Assembly: GCF_937910335.1 (NCBI RefSeq)
Contig: NZ_CALEMX010000487.1
Location: forward strand, 1-53,809
Direction: 5' to 3'
DNA: 53,809 nucleotides
DNA from: an uncultured Gimesia sp.
GTDB taxonomy: Bacteria > Planctomycetota > Planctomycetia > Planctomycetales > Planctomycetaceae
The translations under genes were made by a program, and so were the position numbers. The notes under the pieces are model-generated. The model was not told the DNA's origin, searched no databases, and saw only the letters and a program-made list of their open reading frames with translations. This document shows positions 45,577 to 53,809 of this stretch, piece after piece (the first letter of the stretch is position 1; every line of letters begins with the position of its first letter).

Positions 45577-46887
45577 ATGCCATTTGTGCCAACCCGTTTT
45601 ATCCACGCAAGTAACCTGCGCCTCGACCATCAACCTCAGGGAGTCGGTGCGGTTTCCAGAGAGTCGCAAACCCATCTCGAAGACTGCACTTTGGAGACCT
45701 TCGATGGAATCATCAAAGCGTGCCTGGAATATGAAATTGATTTCTTGCTTTTGACGGGCAACACTTTTATCGACGAAGATTACAGCATACGCGCCAGAAT
45801 CGCGCTGATTGATGGATTTCAGCATCTGGCGTCAAAAAATATTCAGGTCTTCGTTATTCCCGGACAACACGATCCCTTGAGTGCCTGGGATTTACAATCC
45901 AACTGGCCTGCTAACGTTACGTTTCTCTCGCCTCAGGATTATGAAAGACTCGATATTATCCACGATGAAGAAACAGTGGCGACACTTCAAATTCTGGATG
46001 CCTCTCACTACAAACTACACCAGCCTTTAAAATTGGAGAAACGCAATCAGCTGTTTAATCAGCATAACCAACGTGTATTTTCGATAGGCTGTATCATAAC
46101 CAATTCAACGACAGATCCGGTGAACCAGCCATCTGAGACGAAGTTAACAGCTCCGCTTAGTTCGTCAGAAGAAACAAACGAAGTGCCCGTTGACTATCTT
46201 GCACTGTGTAAAGGAACTCAGCGACACACATTCGAAATGCAGCCGGGAATTGCCCACCATCCAGGTGCAGGCCAGGGACTCAACTTCGATGAATGTAAAA
46301 GCAATGGTGTTACGTTAGTCACAATCAATCCGGAAGAACAATGGGACCATCGTCCGTTAAACGTCGCCGTCGTTCGCTGGTTAGTGATCGATATAAATCT
46401 GAATCCGGAAACGTCTCGCAATCAGCTCAAACAGCTGATGGAAGAAGCCCTGCTCACTCGAACTCCGAAGAACCATGAAAAGTTATGGATGGTACGTTGG
46501 AATATCAAAGGGTCTGGCGAGCTCTTCGAGACTCTACGAAGCTTCAAAAACCAGGCTGGTTTAAGCTCCGAATTCGCAAACGAAACCAATGATCGTCTGC
46601 CGTTATTGCTTGAACAATCATATTATCTTCAAGAAACAAACGCGAATTCCGAAACAGAACAGTCTGGCTTGATAAAACTGTATCAGCAACAACTTGAAGA
46701 ATTTCAGACTGAATCAACATCGCCATTGAACCAATTAATCACACAATCAACTCAGCTTGATCAAACCTGGCAGCGACGTCTCAGCGCGTTAACAGAACAG
46801 GTGAATGAGCAACACGTTTTTAATAAGGCTATCCAAAACGGACATAGCTGGCTTAGCATCTCGTCGGGCGAGGAAGTTCACATATGA
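45577..46887 (+). CDS. YhaO/SbcD-like phosphoesterase-fold protein with degenerate active site
   Basis: This 436-aa protein has the layout of the Mre11/SbcD/YhaO exonuclease subunit: TRFIHASNLRLD at residues 6-17, FLLLTGNTFID with Gly61-Asn62, FVIPGQHDPL with Gly96-Gln97-His98-Asp99, and DYLALCKGTQRHTFE near 205-218. In active relatives these read as DxH, GDxxD, GNHD and a later HxH; here Asp and His of motif I are Asn and Arg, Asp of motif II is Asn, Asn of motif III is Gln, and the late His pair is missing. It may be a structural subunit. AAAGGAG gives a strong start, and the stop overlaps the ATPase start (ATGA). Confidence 0.82.
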   Translation: MPFVPTRFIHASNLRLDHQPQGVGAVSRESQTHLEDCTLETFDGIIKACLEYEIDFLLLTGNTFIDEDYSIRARIALIDGFQHLASKNIQVFVIPGQHDPLSAWDLQSNWPANVTFLSPQDYERLDIIHDEETVATLQILDASHYKLHQPLKLEKRNQLFNQHNQRVFSIGCIITNSTTDPVNQPSETKLTAPLSSSEETNEVPVDYLALCKGTQRHTFEMQPGIAHHPGAGQGLNFDECKSNGVTLVTINPEEQWDHRPLNVAVVRWLVIDINLNPETSRNQLKQLMEEALLTRTPKNHEKLWMVRWNIKGSGELFETLRSFKNQAGLSSEFANETNDRLPLLLEQSYYLQETNANSETEQSGLIKLYQQQLEEFQTESTSPLNQLITQSTQLDQTWQRRLSALTEQVNEQHVFNKAIQNGHSWLSISSGEEVHI

Positions 46888-49800
46888 AAATTACCAGAAT
46901 CCACGTCGATCAATTTGGAAACTGGAAAGACCTGACTCTTGCTCCCCTGAATGCGGGGATCAATGTATTTTATGGTCCGAATGAAACCGGTAAATCAACT
47001 TTAATGCGCATGATTCGCGGCATTCTTTATGGTTTTCACCTGGAAAAAATTCAGGCAGGTTCCCGTGTTTCCGATGCCGTTCCCTGGTCAGGCTTATTAG
47101 ATATACAACATAAAGGACAACGTTACGAAATCCGTCGCAAAACCAACTCCAAAGCAAATGGTCATTTTTGGTTCCAGGGAGAATCGAAGGGGACTTCCAG
47201 CCAGGATCTGCTCACATCCCTGCATGCCGGTGTGAATGAAACCGTATATGAAAACATATTTGCCATCGGCTTAAATGAATTGCAGGAACTGGGCACCCTG
47301 CACGGCGATCAGGTAGCGCAACATATTTATGGCCTCTCTTTAGGACCGGAAGGGCGGGCCATTCTTGATGCGTCTGATCAATTAGGTCAATCACAACAAA
47401 AGCTGCTCAGCGACAACTTCAAAACCGGAAAACTGGTTGATCTGTATCAGCGGCTTGATGATGTGAATTCCAAACTCGAAGATCTGAAACAACAGGCAGA
47501 GCGTTTTTTCAATTTGACGGGTGAATTACAGAAATTACGCTCTGAATCTGACAGCCTCAAAAAACGCAAAGCAGGATTACAATATCAGATCCGGGGGCAT
47601 CGTTTTCTGGATCGCGTCTGGAGACCCTGGCAGGAAGTACAAACTCTGCGTCAGAAATTAAAACAACTACCCATCATTCAGAATTTTCCAGAAAATGGTG
47701 TCGCCTTACTGAATGAATACGACCAGGATTTGAAACAGCTCGAAGCTAAGCTAATAGAACTCGAAGCAGAGATCCAAAGACTCGGTAAAGAAATTGAGCG
47801 CTACGAGTCAGCCAATGATTTCCTCAATTTTGCTCCTGACATTCAAAGTCTGTCTGACCAGAAAGCCTGGATAGCCGATCTGGAACAGCAGTATCAGCAA
47901 GGCGAATCTCAGAGAATCGATGTAGAACAGGCATTAAACAAACATCTCACGCAGGATCTGACCCTGAGTGACATCAGGCAGATTCAGACAACGCCCGATA
48001 ATAATCAATGCCTCATTCAGGCAGCACGTGCTTATCAACTTGCCTGCACGAAACGCAAAAACGCACATCAGCGTTATAAAAAAGTTTCCCGGAAATATCA
48101 GCAAACATTAGTCCAACTACAGGAACAATCAAGCGAGTTGCTTAATGGGAATTCGATTGAAGAAGAAATGCGAAGAGCCCATGAACGAATGAAACACCTG
48201 GAACGCCTCAGCCAGTTACGGGTTCGGGAATCTGAAATTCTCATTCGGCAGGAAGCGCTTCAAGAACAGTTATCGCGACTACGGTCTCACGCTCGCATCC
48301 CCAGTTGGGCTAAAAAATCCTTATTTGGTTTTGCCCTGGCTGGAATGCTGTTGATTGTTGCCGGCGTATGGCGTGGTGTTTCGGATGCGGTTCTCGTCGG
48401 ATTGATTTATTGTCTCTCAGGAATGTTTTTAGGTGGAATTGCCTGGGCTCTTAAAAAACATTATGAAATTGATATCGATGATCAAGCAGAAGAATTACAA
48501 GATGAAAGCCGAACGTTAGACATTCACTTGCGAGAAACACAACAGGAAATCGAGCTACTGCTGGAAGACGAATTCTTTGCCCTCAAAATAATTACTGAAG
48601 GACACTCGCTAACCAGCCATAGACAGCACAACAATATCCCTGCCCTCAATTACAACGAAGAAAATATTCTCCGTACAGATTTGCTGCATGAACTGGCTCT
48701 CAAAATCAGTCAACTGGAACAGTTGAAAACCGAGCAAGAACGAGCACAAAAAACACGTCAGCTACTCGTAAAACTGAGAAATCGTTCCCAGGAAATACAG
48801 CGTCTTTTTAGCAGCAAGCGGCATGACTGGTGTGAATGCCTCAAACAATTAGGTTTAACAGAAACGCTGAAAACCACTGAAGCATTTCAAATGTGGCATC
48901 GAGTTTCCAATGCGAATTTATATGCGAACCAGCTCGATCAGATAAAACGTCAAATCAAACCAGCCGGTGAAATAATCAACCAGTTCAACCAGCGCGTACG
49001 TGACTTAGGGTTACGGATGGACCGCAGAAACCATAATTTCGATAAACCGTTCGATGTCATAGCAGAATGGGAACGCGAACTCGGTACACTCTCCGTGCAT
49101 CAACAAGACTGCGCTCGCCTGCGTAAAGAAGAAAAAAAACTACGACAGCAATCAGACTCCATCCAATTAAATATTCAGGAACTGAAACAGAAACGTTCAA
49201 GCCTGATGATTCAGGGCAGCGCATCAAATCGCGAAGAATTCGTTCAACGAGCAACCTCTCTTGAAGAACGGATTCTAATTGAAAATCTCCTGGAGGATGC
49301 ACAGACTGAATTGGAACATATCAGCCGCACCGAACAGGAAATGGCGATTGTCGAAGAAGATCTACTGAATTTCAATCTGGATGATAACACCGAACATCTC
49401 GAAATGCTGAACCTGGAACTGGAAGACATAGAGCAAGATCTGGTAAGAACCGCCGAAAATATGGGTCGGTTAAAACAGGAATTTCAAAACGCCAAAACCG
49501 ATCGCAGCTCGGCTCATTTACGTTTTGAACGAGAACAGATTCTCCAACAAATTAAACAGACCAGTACAAATTGGTTCGCAAATCAACTTTCAAAAACAGG
49601 TTTGAAGCAGTTACGTTTAGAATATGAACGAACCTGTCAACCAGAGACATTGGCAATTGCTTCTGAATATCTTAGCCAACTGACTAATGGGAAATATACA
49701 AATATCTGGACTCCTCTAGGTGAACAGTTCCCAAAAATTGACGATCAACAAGGGCATACGCTCACCGTAAGTGAACTCAGCAGTGGTACGCGCGAGCAAC

Positions 49801-50618
49801 TCTTTCTGGCAATCCGCCTGGCAATGGTAGAGCGTTTTCGAAATAACGGCGTCGAGCTCCCCATGATCCTGGATGATGTGCTTGTTAATTTTGACCAGGA
49901 GCGAACAATCGCTGCTATTAAAACTTTAAATGCCGTTGCTGAAAAAGGGCAGCAAATCCTGTTCTTCACCTGCCATCTACATCTATCCCAACTGTTTGAA
50001 GAACATGGTGGCGATCCCATCTTGTTACAGGATACGAAGTCTCAATCCACTACATCTCCTGCCTTGACGCAGTCTAATCCCGAAATGGAACAAACATCCG
50101 ATACCGAAAGATCCCACGAACAGCGAGCATTTCGCAGAGACAGTCCGCATGATGCTTCATCCTGTTTCAGCCCGTCGATCCCGCCATTTTATTTGAATCG
50201 TTCGATGCCCATAGAATCAGCCCCCTCCATTGGCGCCAAAACAGCACAACGGCTGGAAAGAATTGGTATCTTTACTATCGATGATTTTCTGGAGTGTAAT
50301 CCCGAATTCGTCTCCGGAAAGTTGAAGAGACGCCACATCAACAAACAGAAAATTCGTCAATGGAAAAAACAAGCGAAGCTGGTTTGCTGCATTCCTGGTT
50401 TACGAGGCCATGACGCACAGGTTCTAGTTGCTTGCGGCTTTTTTGAGCCCGATGCGATCGCACGTTCTTCACCGAATGAATTATTCGAAAAAGTACAGGC
50501 GTTTGTAAATACTTATGAAGGAGAACGACTTCTCCGAGGCGCTAAAAAACCGGACTTCAGTGAAATCACAGACTGGATCAATTGGTCTCAACAAGCCAGA
50601 GAACTGCATGCCGCTTGA
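46884..50618 (+). CDS. YhaN/SbcC-like coiled-coil ATPase with membrane hairpin and C-terminal DUF4332-like domain
   Basis: This 1,244-aa protein has the Walker A motif GPNETGKST at about residues 31-39, long Gln/Leu-rich coiled coils, two close hydrophobic spans at about 473-530 (SLFGFALAGMLLIVAGVW and LVGLIYCLSGMFLGGIAWAL), then further coils, an ABC signature LSSGTREQLFLAIRLA near 963-980 and Walker B PMILDDVLVNFD near 993-1004. This matches YhaN-like SMC-family ATPases, which carry a membrane hairpin. The last 130 residues add a helix-hairpin-helix-like domain (PSIGAKTAQRLERIGIFTIDDFL, IPGLRGHDAQVLVACGF) of DUF4332 type. It is coupled to the SbcD-like gene by a 4-base overlap. A DNA-repair or DNA-tethering role at the membrane is inferred. 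Confidence 0.88.
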   Translation: MKITRIHVDQFGNWKDLTLAPLNAGINVFYGPNETGKSTLMRMIRGILYGFHLEKIQAGSRVSDAVPWSGLLDIQHKGQRYEIRRKTNSKANGHFWFQGESKGTSSQDLLTSLHAGVNETVYENIFAIGLNELQELGTLHGDQVAQHIYGLSLGPEGRAILDASDQLGQSQQKLLSDNFKTGKLVDLYQRLDDVNSKLEDLKQQAERFFNLTGELQKLRSESDSLKKRKAGLQYQIRGHRFLDRVWRPWQEVQTLRQKLKQLPIIQNFPENGVALLNEYDQDLKQLEAKLIELEAEIQRLGKEIERYESANDFLNFAPDIQSLSDQKAWIADLEQQYQQGESQRIDVEQALNKHLTQDLTLSDIRQIQTTPDNNQCLIQAARAYQLACTKRKNAHQRYKKVSRKYQQTLVQLQEQSSELLNGNSIEEEMRRAHERMKHLERLSQLRVRESEILIRQEALQEQLSRLRSHARIPSWAKKSLFGFALAGMLLIVAGVWRGVSDAVLVGLIYCLSGMFLGGIAWALKKHYEIDIDDQAEELQDESRTLDIHLRETQQEIELLLEDEFFALKIITEGHSLTSHRQHNNIPALNYNEENILRTDLLHELALKISQLEQLKTEQERAQKTRQLLVKLRNRSQEIQRLFSSKRHDWCECLKQLGLTETLKTTEAFQMWHRVSNANLYANQLDQIKRQIKPAGEIINQFNQRVRDLGLRMDRRNHNFDKPFDVIAEWERELGTLSVHQQDCARLRKEEKKLRQQSDSIQLNIQELKQKRSSLMIQGSASNREEFVQRATSLEERILIENLLEDAQTELEHISRTEQEMAIVEEDLLNFNLDDNTEHLEMLNLELEDIEQDLVRTAENMGRLKQEFQNAKTDRSSAHLRFEREQILQQIKQTSTNWFANQLSKTGLKQLRLEYERTCQPETLAIASEYLSQLTNGKYTNIWTPLGEQFPKIDDQQGHTLTVSELSSGTREQLFLAIRLAMVERFRNNGVELPMILDDVLVNFDQERTIAAIKTLNAVAEKGQQILFFTCHLHLSQLFEEHGGDPILLQDTKSQSTTSPALTQSNPEMEQTSDTERSHEQRAFRRDSPHDASSCFSPSIPPFYLNRSMPIESAPSIGAKTAQRLERIGIFTIDDFLECNPEFVSGKLKRRHINKQKIRQWKKQAKLVCCIPGLRGHDAQVLVACGFFEPDAIARSSPNELFEKVQAFVNTYEGERLLRGAKKPDFSEITDWINWSQQARELHAA

Positions 50619-50642
50619 TCATGATGTTTTTACAGTTCTACT

Positions 50643-51881
50643 TCAGAGACGCGTCAGATCACTTCTTAATAAATTGAGAGCCGCTTTCGTTACGCGGCTT
50701 TTCGCAATCGCCCGGTTGACTGTTAATCCAATTTCTTCGACTAACTCAACCCCCTCAGCAACCAAGGCTATAAACGCCTGTGGAATATTTTCTGCGTCTT
50801 GCCAGGACTGATTCACGTCCAGAACGATCGAAAGTGCATAATTGCTTGCATATTTTTCTCGTGTTTCTTTTGCCAGAGAAATGGCGCCAGAAGCACTAAA
50901 TTGATATCCGTCGTCTACCAAATTATTCTGTTGGTCGGCTGGCAAACCAGGCATTCCGGAAATGGTTCCTCCGGCATAGCAAGTAGTCGAACCGGTCACA
51001 TCCGTCAATCGGTAAGACAATAGACCTCCCGTTCCACATTCACAAGTTGCCAGCGTTTGCCCCCGTTCGCTGAGCAGCGCTACAACCACATGTTCCAGTT
51101 CTTCGTCCTCATATCCATAAATGTAATCGCCAATCCGTTCATGGATCAGGTCACAGGTTTCTGAAATTTTCTGTTCGCAGACTTCTACTGATTTACCTGT
51201 GGCTTTAATCCGTAAAGTAATTGTCGCCTCATGTGCCGTGATTCCGACCTCGGGATCACGTCCACGACTGGTGATGTCTCCCAGAATTTCCTCTGTTTTC
51301 GATTCACCCATCCCAAAACAATTGATGCGGGCAAACCGAATCACGTTCGTTCCCGTGGAAAGTCGGGGAAGAATTGATTGAGTAAACATCGGCTTCATTT
51401 CCGAAGGTACACCGGGCATCGCAGCGATACAGCAATTCGTGTTCAAATTTTCACGAGGCACTTCCATCCAAATTCCAGGCGCGGTTCCATGCATATTTTC
51501 GATCGGTTCAGACCCTTGGGGAAACAGAGCCTGAATCCGGTTTCGTTCGGGCATCTCTCGATCGCGTTGCAGGAACATGTTTTCAATAATTTGCAGCGAA
51601 TTCTCATCCAGAGCCAGATCTGCTCCGGTTAATTCCGCCATCGCCTGTCGCGTTAAATCGTCTAACGTGGGGCCCAGTCCTCCTGTGATCAATACCAGAT
51701 CAGACCGTCGTATGGAAAGTCGCAATTGCTCAACAAGCTCGTCGAGATGGTCAGCGATGGTCGTATGAAAGTGTGTGGATATTCCCACGGAAGCTAATTG
51801 AGTACTTAACCATTGACTGTTGGTATCCAGTTTTTCTCCATTCGTCAGTTCGCTGCCGATCGCTATTATTTCTGCTCGCAT
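50643..51881 (-). CDS. cinA: CinA-like competence/damage-inducible protein with diverged C-terminal domain
   Basis: This 412-aa protein has the MoCF-like N-terminal domain of CinA: AEIIAIGSELTNGEKLDTNSQWL, LVLITGGLGPTLDDLTRQA, HGTAPGIWME and AMPGVPSEMKPM. This domain is an ADP-ribose pyrophosphatase in several CinA proteins. The C-terminal domain is in the place of PncC (NMN deamidase) but its usual ESCTGG motif is ECGTGG, the YS...K segment is replaced by SGMPGLPADQQ, and TGIAGP is not recognisable. The deamidase function is therefore doubtful. It stands alone on the minus strand, convergent with the ATPase gene. Confidence 0.9.
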   Translation of the reverse strand: MRAEIIAIGSELTNGEKLDTNSQWLSTQLASVGISTHFHTTIADHLDELVEQLRLSIRRSDLVLITGGLGPTLDDLTRQAMAELTGADLALDENSLQIIENMFLQRDREMPERNRIQALFPQGSEPIENMHGTAPGIWMEVPRENLNTNCCIAAMPGVPSEMKPMFTQSILPRLSTGTNVIRFARINCFGMGESKTEEILGDITSRGRDPEVGITAHEATITLRIKATGKSVEVCEQKISETCDLIHERIGDYIYGYEDEELEHVVVALLSERGQTLATCECGTGGLLSYRLTDVTGSTTCYAGGTISGMPGLPADQQNNLVDDGYQFSASGAISLAKETREKYASNYALSIVLDVNQSWQDAENIPQAFIALVAEGVELVEEIGLTVNRAIAKSRVTKAALNLLRSDLTRL

Positions 51882-51957
51882 CGTCTCTTTCAGTATAAGG
51901 AATTAACAGCACGAAACCTGAGATTCATGGCCGAGACATCATTGAATGATGACGTAC

Positions 51958-53049
51958 TCACGACGCAACATGCAGCGCCAGTTTATATTGTTCAACAGTT
52001 CTCTCAACCATCGTTTCTACACGAAATTCTTGTCTGACTAGTTCCCGTGCCGACTCACCCATCGCACGCGCTTTGAGTGGATCTTTCAATAACATGAGGA
52101 TGCTGTTGGTTAACGCCTCACTATTTGAAGGAGGAACCACTAATCCTGTCTCCCCATCACGGATGACCGAATAAATCCCCCCCACACCTGTTGCGATGAC
52201 CGGCTTTGCTAATGACATCGCTTCCAGCATGATCGTTCCCAGCCCCTGTCTTAACGAAGCCAGACAGAAGATATCCATTGCTTCGAGCGAAATAGAGAAA
52301 TCGTAGAGATTCGAAACAAAAGTCACATTTTCCGAAATTTCCAAATCACGTGCTAAATAACGAAGATTGCTTTCCTCGGGACCAGCGCCTGAAATCAAAA
52401 ACTGGACATTCGGATTCACTGCTAACACACGGCTTGCAGCTCCTAAAAAATAGGGGAGCCCTTTGATGGCTTCCAGCGGACCGGCTGTCCCTACAACAGG
52501 CTGATGATCTTGTGACAATACCGGCAAAAGTTGTGAATGATCGGGTACATGCACGCCACTGGGAATCACTAAAATCAACTCTTCTGGCAAACTGGTTCGG
52601 GCTAATAAATCTTTTTTGACAGATTCACTGACGGTGATGATCCCTCTGCACCATCGCATATCAATCCGAAGCTTTTCATCGCTCTGCAAATAATCATTCA
52701 CGGTCAGAATAAATGGACGTTTGATTTTTCTGGCAAGCCATTGCCCTTGTGGAAGCACATGCCTGGATTGGATATGAATCAGGTCTGGTGGTTGTTTCAA
52801 TAATTCCTGCTGTACCAGCCGTAATACTATTTGACCCAGTAACGGTACATTCAAATTTCGGTACTCTAACATCTCCAGATTAGATCGAATACTGGGATCA
52901 ACTTTGGATGCATCAGGACATATCACACATGTATTGATTCCATAATTGGTCGCATGTTGTGCCAGGCGCAAGGTGTAAGCCGAGGTTCCTCTGACTTCAA
53001 ATGGACCTGCAAACAACAATACATCAATCGGGGAATCTGCTTTACTCAT
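51958..53049 (-). CDS. Family 4 glycosyltransferase
   Basis: This 363-aa protein has the GT-B layout of GT4 enzymes. The N-terminal half binds the acceptor (LLFAGPFEVRGTSAYTLRLA; DLIHIQSRHVLPQG; GIITVSESVKKDLL) and the C-terminal half binds the sugar nucleotide (VVGTAGPLEAIKG; FLISGAGPEESNL; LRQGLGTIMLEAMSLAKPVIAT). In the ExxxxxxxE donor motif the first Glu is Gln (RQGLGTIMLE). It probably adds a sugar to an exopolysaccharide, lipopolysaccharide or lipid carrier. No other sugar genes are in the window. It has no signal peptide or clear membrane span. Confidence 0.92.
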   Translation of the reverse strand: MSKADSPIDVLLFAGPFEVRGTSAYTLRLAQHATNYGINTCVICPDASKVDPSIRSNLEMLEYRNLNVPLLGQIVLRLVQQELLKQPPDLIHIQSRHVLPQGQWLARKIKRPFILTVNDYLQSDEKLRIDMRWCRGIITVSESVKKDLLARTSLPEELILVIPSGVHVPDHSQLLPVLSQDHQPVVGTAGPLEAIKGLPYFLGAASRVLAVNPNVQFLISGAGPEESNLRYLARDLEISENVTFVSNLYDFSISLEAMDIFCLASLRQGLGTIMLEAMSLAKPVIATGVGGIYSVIRDGETGLVVPPSNSEALTNSILMLLKDPLKARAMGESARELVRQEFRVETMVERTVEQYKLALHVAS

Positions 53050-53109
53050 TCGCTTTTCTTAGCATTGACCGTTTCAAACAAATTCAAAGCGAACTGCTGT
53101 GAAAGAGTA

Positions 53110-53809
53110 TCATCTGGAACGGCGGAGTGATTTGGGAGGGGAGAGAATTTCATTCAAAATAATTGCCTGGCGTAATGATTGAGGATTTTTCATCAACCCT
53201 CTGATGACTTTCACTCCCTCTGATCTGGAAGCACGTTTTTCTTCATCAGCATGAGCCCCAAAAGATCCTATGAGATGCTTGTTGACTTTGCTGGTAAGAT
53301 GACCGTGAATACTTGACGAGATATGAGATTGATGCTTTTCTTCGATGCGATCGCGCAGATCCCCTCCTGTTCGTTCCTTGCGATCTTGTGCTTCAATATC
53401 TGATCGCTCCCTCAGCGTTAAATGCTGTTTGGCACTTTGATTTTCGGTCGAACTGCGAACAGACTGTTGGCTTTGCCTTTTTTGTTGAGGACGAGATGGT
53501 TGTGACTTTTGCTGTCGACGCCTGCGACGTTGGGGAACTTGCTGGACCGGAGTCTCTGCTTTGAAATCCTCTTCGTCAAGTTCAAAAATTTCGACGTTGG
53601 CAGGTTTTTGTTTTTTCTCCTGCTGAGGATTAATCGCATCCTGTAGAAATTTTTCTAATTCCTGCTGCAGCGCCGCCTTCTGTTTCTGCTTTCCAGGCTG
53701 GGGTTTATTTTTTTCCTTGGCAGCATTCATGATAGCGCTCCCAATGCTGATAATCACGAAGATGATGCCAAAGATAACCCCGACAATGTCGGCTGCAAAA
53801 AGTGGAATA
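53110..53809 (-). CDS. Charged membrane-anchored protein of unknown function, N-terminus cut by window edge
   Basis: The track lists 215 aa from a GTG at 53757, but the frame stays open to the window edge and adds a hydrophobic stretch (ADIVGVIFGIIFVIISIGSAI), so the true start lies outside. The rest is Gln/Lys/Glu/Arg-rich and largely disordered (PQRRRRRQQKSQPSRPQQKR) with a more ordered C-terminus (VKVIRGLMKNPQSLRQAIILNEIL). I recognise no domain. A single anchor with a long charged cytoplasmic tail is the simplest reading. Confidence 0.75.
   Translation of the reverse strand, partial: IPLFAADIVGVIFGIIFVIISIGSAIMNAAKEKNKPQPGKQKQKAALQQELEKFLQDAINPQQEKKQKPANVEIFELDEEDFKAETPVQQVPQRRRRRQQKSQPSRPQQKRQSQQSVRSSTENQSAKQHLTLRERSDIEAQDRKERTGGDLRDRIEEKHQSHISSSIHGHLTSKVNKHLIGSFGAHADEEKRASRSEGVKVIRGLMKNPQSLRQAIILNEILSPPKSLRRSR

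Noticed and set aside
45470-45754. 94-codon plus-strand ORF before the SbcD-like gene
   Set aside because: It runs into the SbcD-like gene in another frame and shows no domain; the downstream ATG has the strong ribosome site.
1-53809. Mobile elements, tRNA, rRNA or CRISPR
   Set aside because: No transposase or integrase reading frame, no tRNA-like cloverleaf or regular spaced repeats noticed on reading both strands; a tRNAscan or BLAST run would be decisive.

Overview
The window looks like a chromosomal segment from a member of the Planctomycetota, probably a Gimesia-like Planctomycetaceae. This rests on family content and was not tested by any search. Lineage markers are two PSCyt2/PSD1 (DUF1549/DUF1553) proteins, a DUF1501 protein, a DUF1207 protein, a Rhodopirellula/Verrucomicrobium-type ECF sigma factor whose gene overlaps an anti-sigma fusion, an HTTM protein with its small partner, very large secreted beta-rich proteins, and moderate GC. 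I see no rRNA, tRNA, CRISPR array, transposase, phage gene or plasmid origin.

Layout. 1-5.3 kb (+): a tightly coupled membrane operon (RDD, SpoIIM/DUF95, multi-spanning protein, DUF4129, DUF4350) ending with a small Rieske protein. MoxR and DUF58 genes, the usual companions, would be expected upstream of the window. 5.3-6.0 kb (-): a UPF0173 metallo-hydrolase. 6.1-17.8 kb (-): two huge membrane-anchored secreted proteins (about 2,707 and 1,179 aa) that share a module; the larger looks like a fusion of two modules. 18.4-27.0 kb: a ceramidase-like secreted protein (+), then on the minus strand a TolC-type lipoprotein, the HTTM pair, a CobA-HemD fusion and a DUF1207 outer-membrane-type protein. 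27.4-31.2 kb: a secreted unknown (-), then a lone ABC-2 permease, TrkA and a PilZ protein (+). 31.3-38.0 kb (-): an SDR, then ECF sigma factor plus anti-sigma/PSCyt2/PSD1 fusion, a strong terminator, and a PSCyt2/PSD1-DUF1501 operon. 38.4-39.9 kb: an SDR (+) convergent with a second PilZ protein (-). 40.4-44.4 kb (+): a dedicated type II fatty-acid-synthesis-like cluster (dehydratase, FabG, long ACP, second dehydratase, KAS). 44.8-50.6 kb (+): a receiver-only response regulator, then a YhaO/SbcD-like protein with eroded catalytic motifs coupled to a YhaN/SbcC-like ATPase that carries two membrane segments and a C-terminal DUF4332-type domain. 50.6-53.8 kb (-): CinA, a GT4 glycosyltransferase, and a charged membrane-anchored protein cut by the window edge.

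The stretches most worth following are the giant modular proteins, the nuclease-like/ATPase pair with lost metal ligands, the sigma factor coupled to a haem-motif anti-sigma fusion, and the ACP-containing cluster with a long structured RNA after the ACP gene. Translation starts were moved from the ORF track where a Shine-Dalgarno sequence or the family start argued for it.
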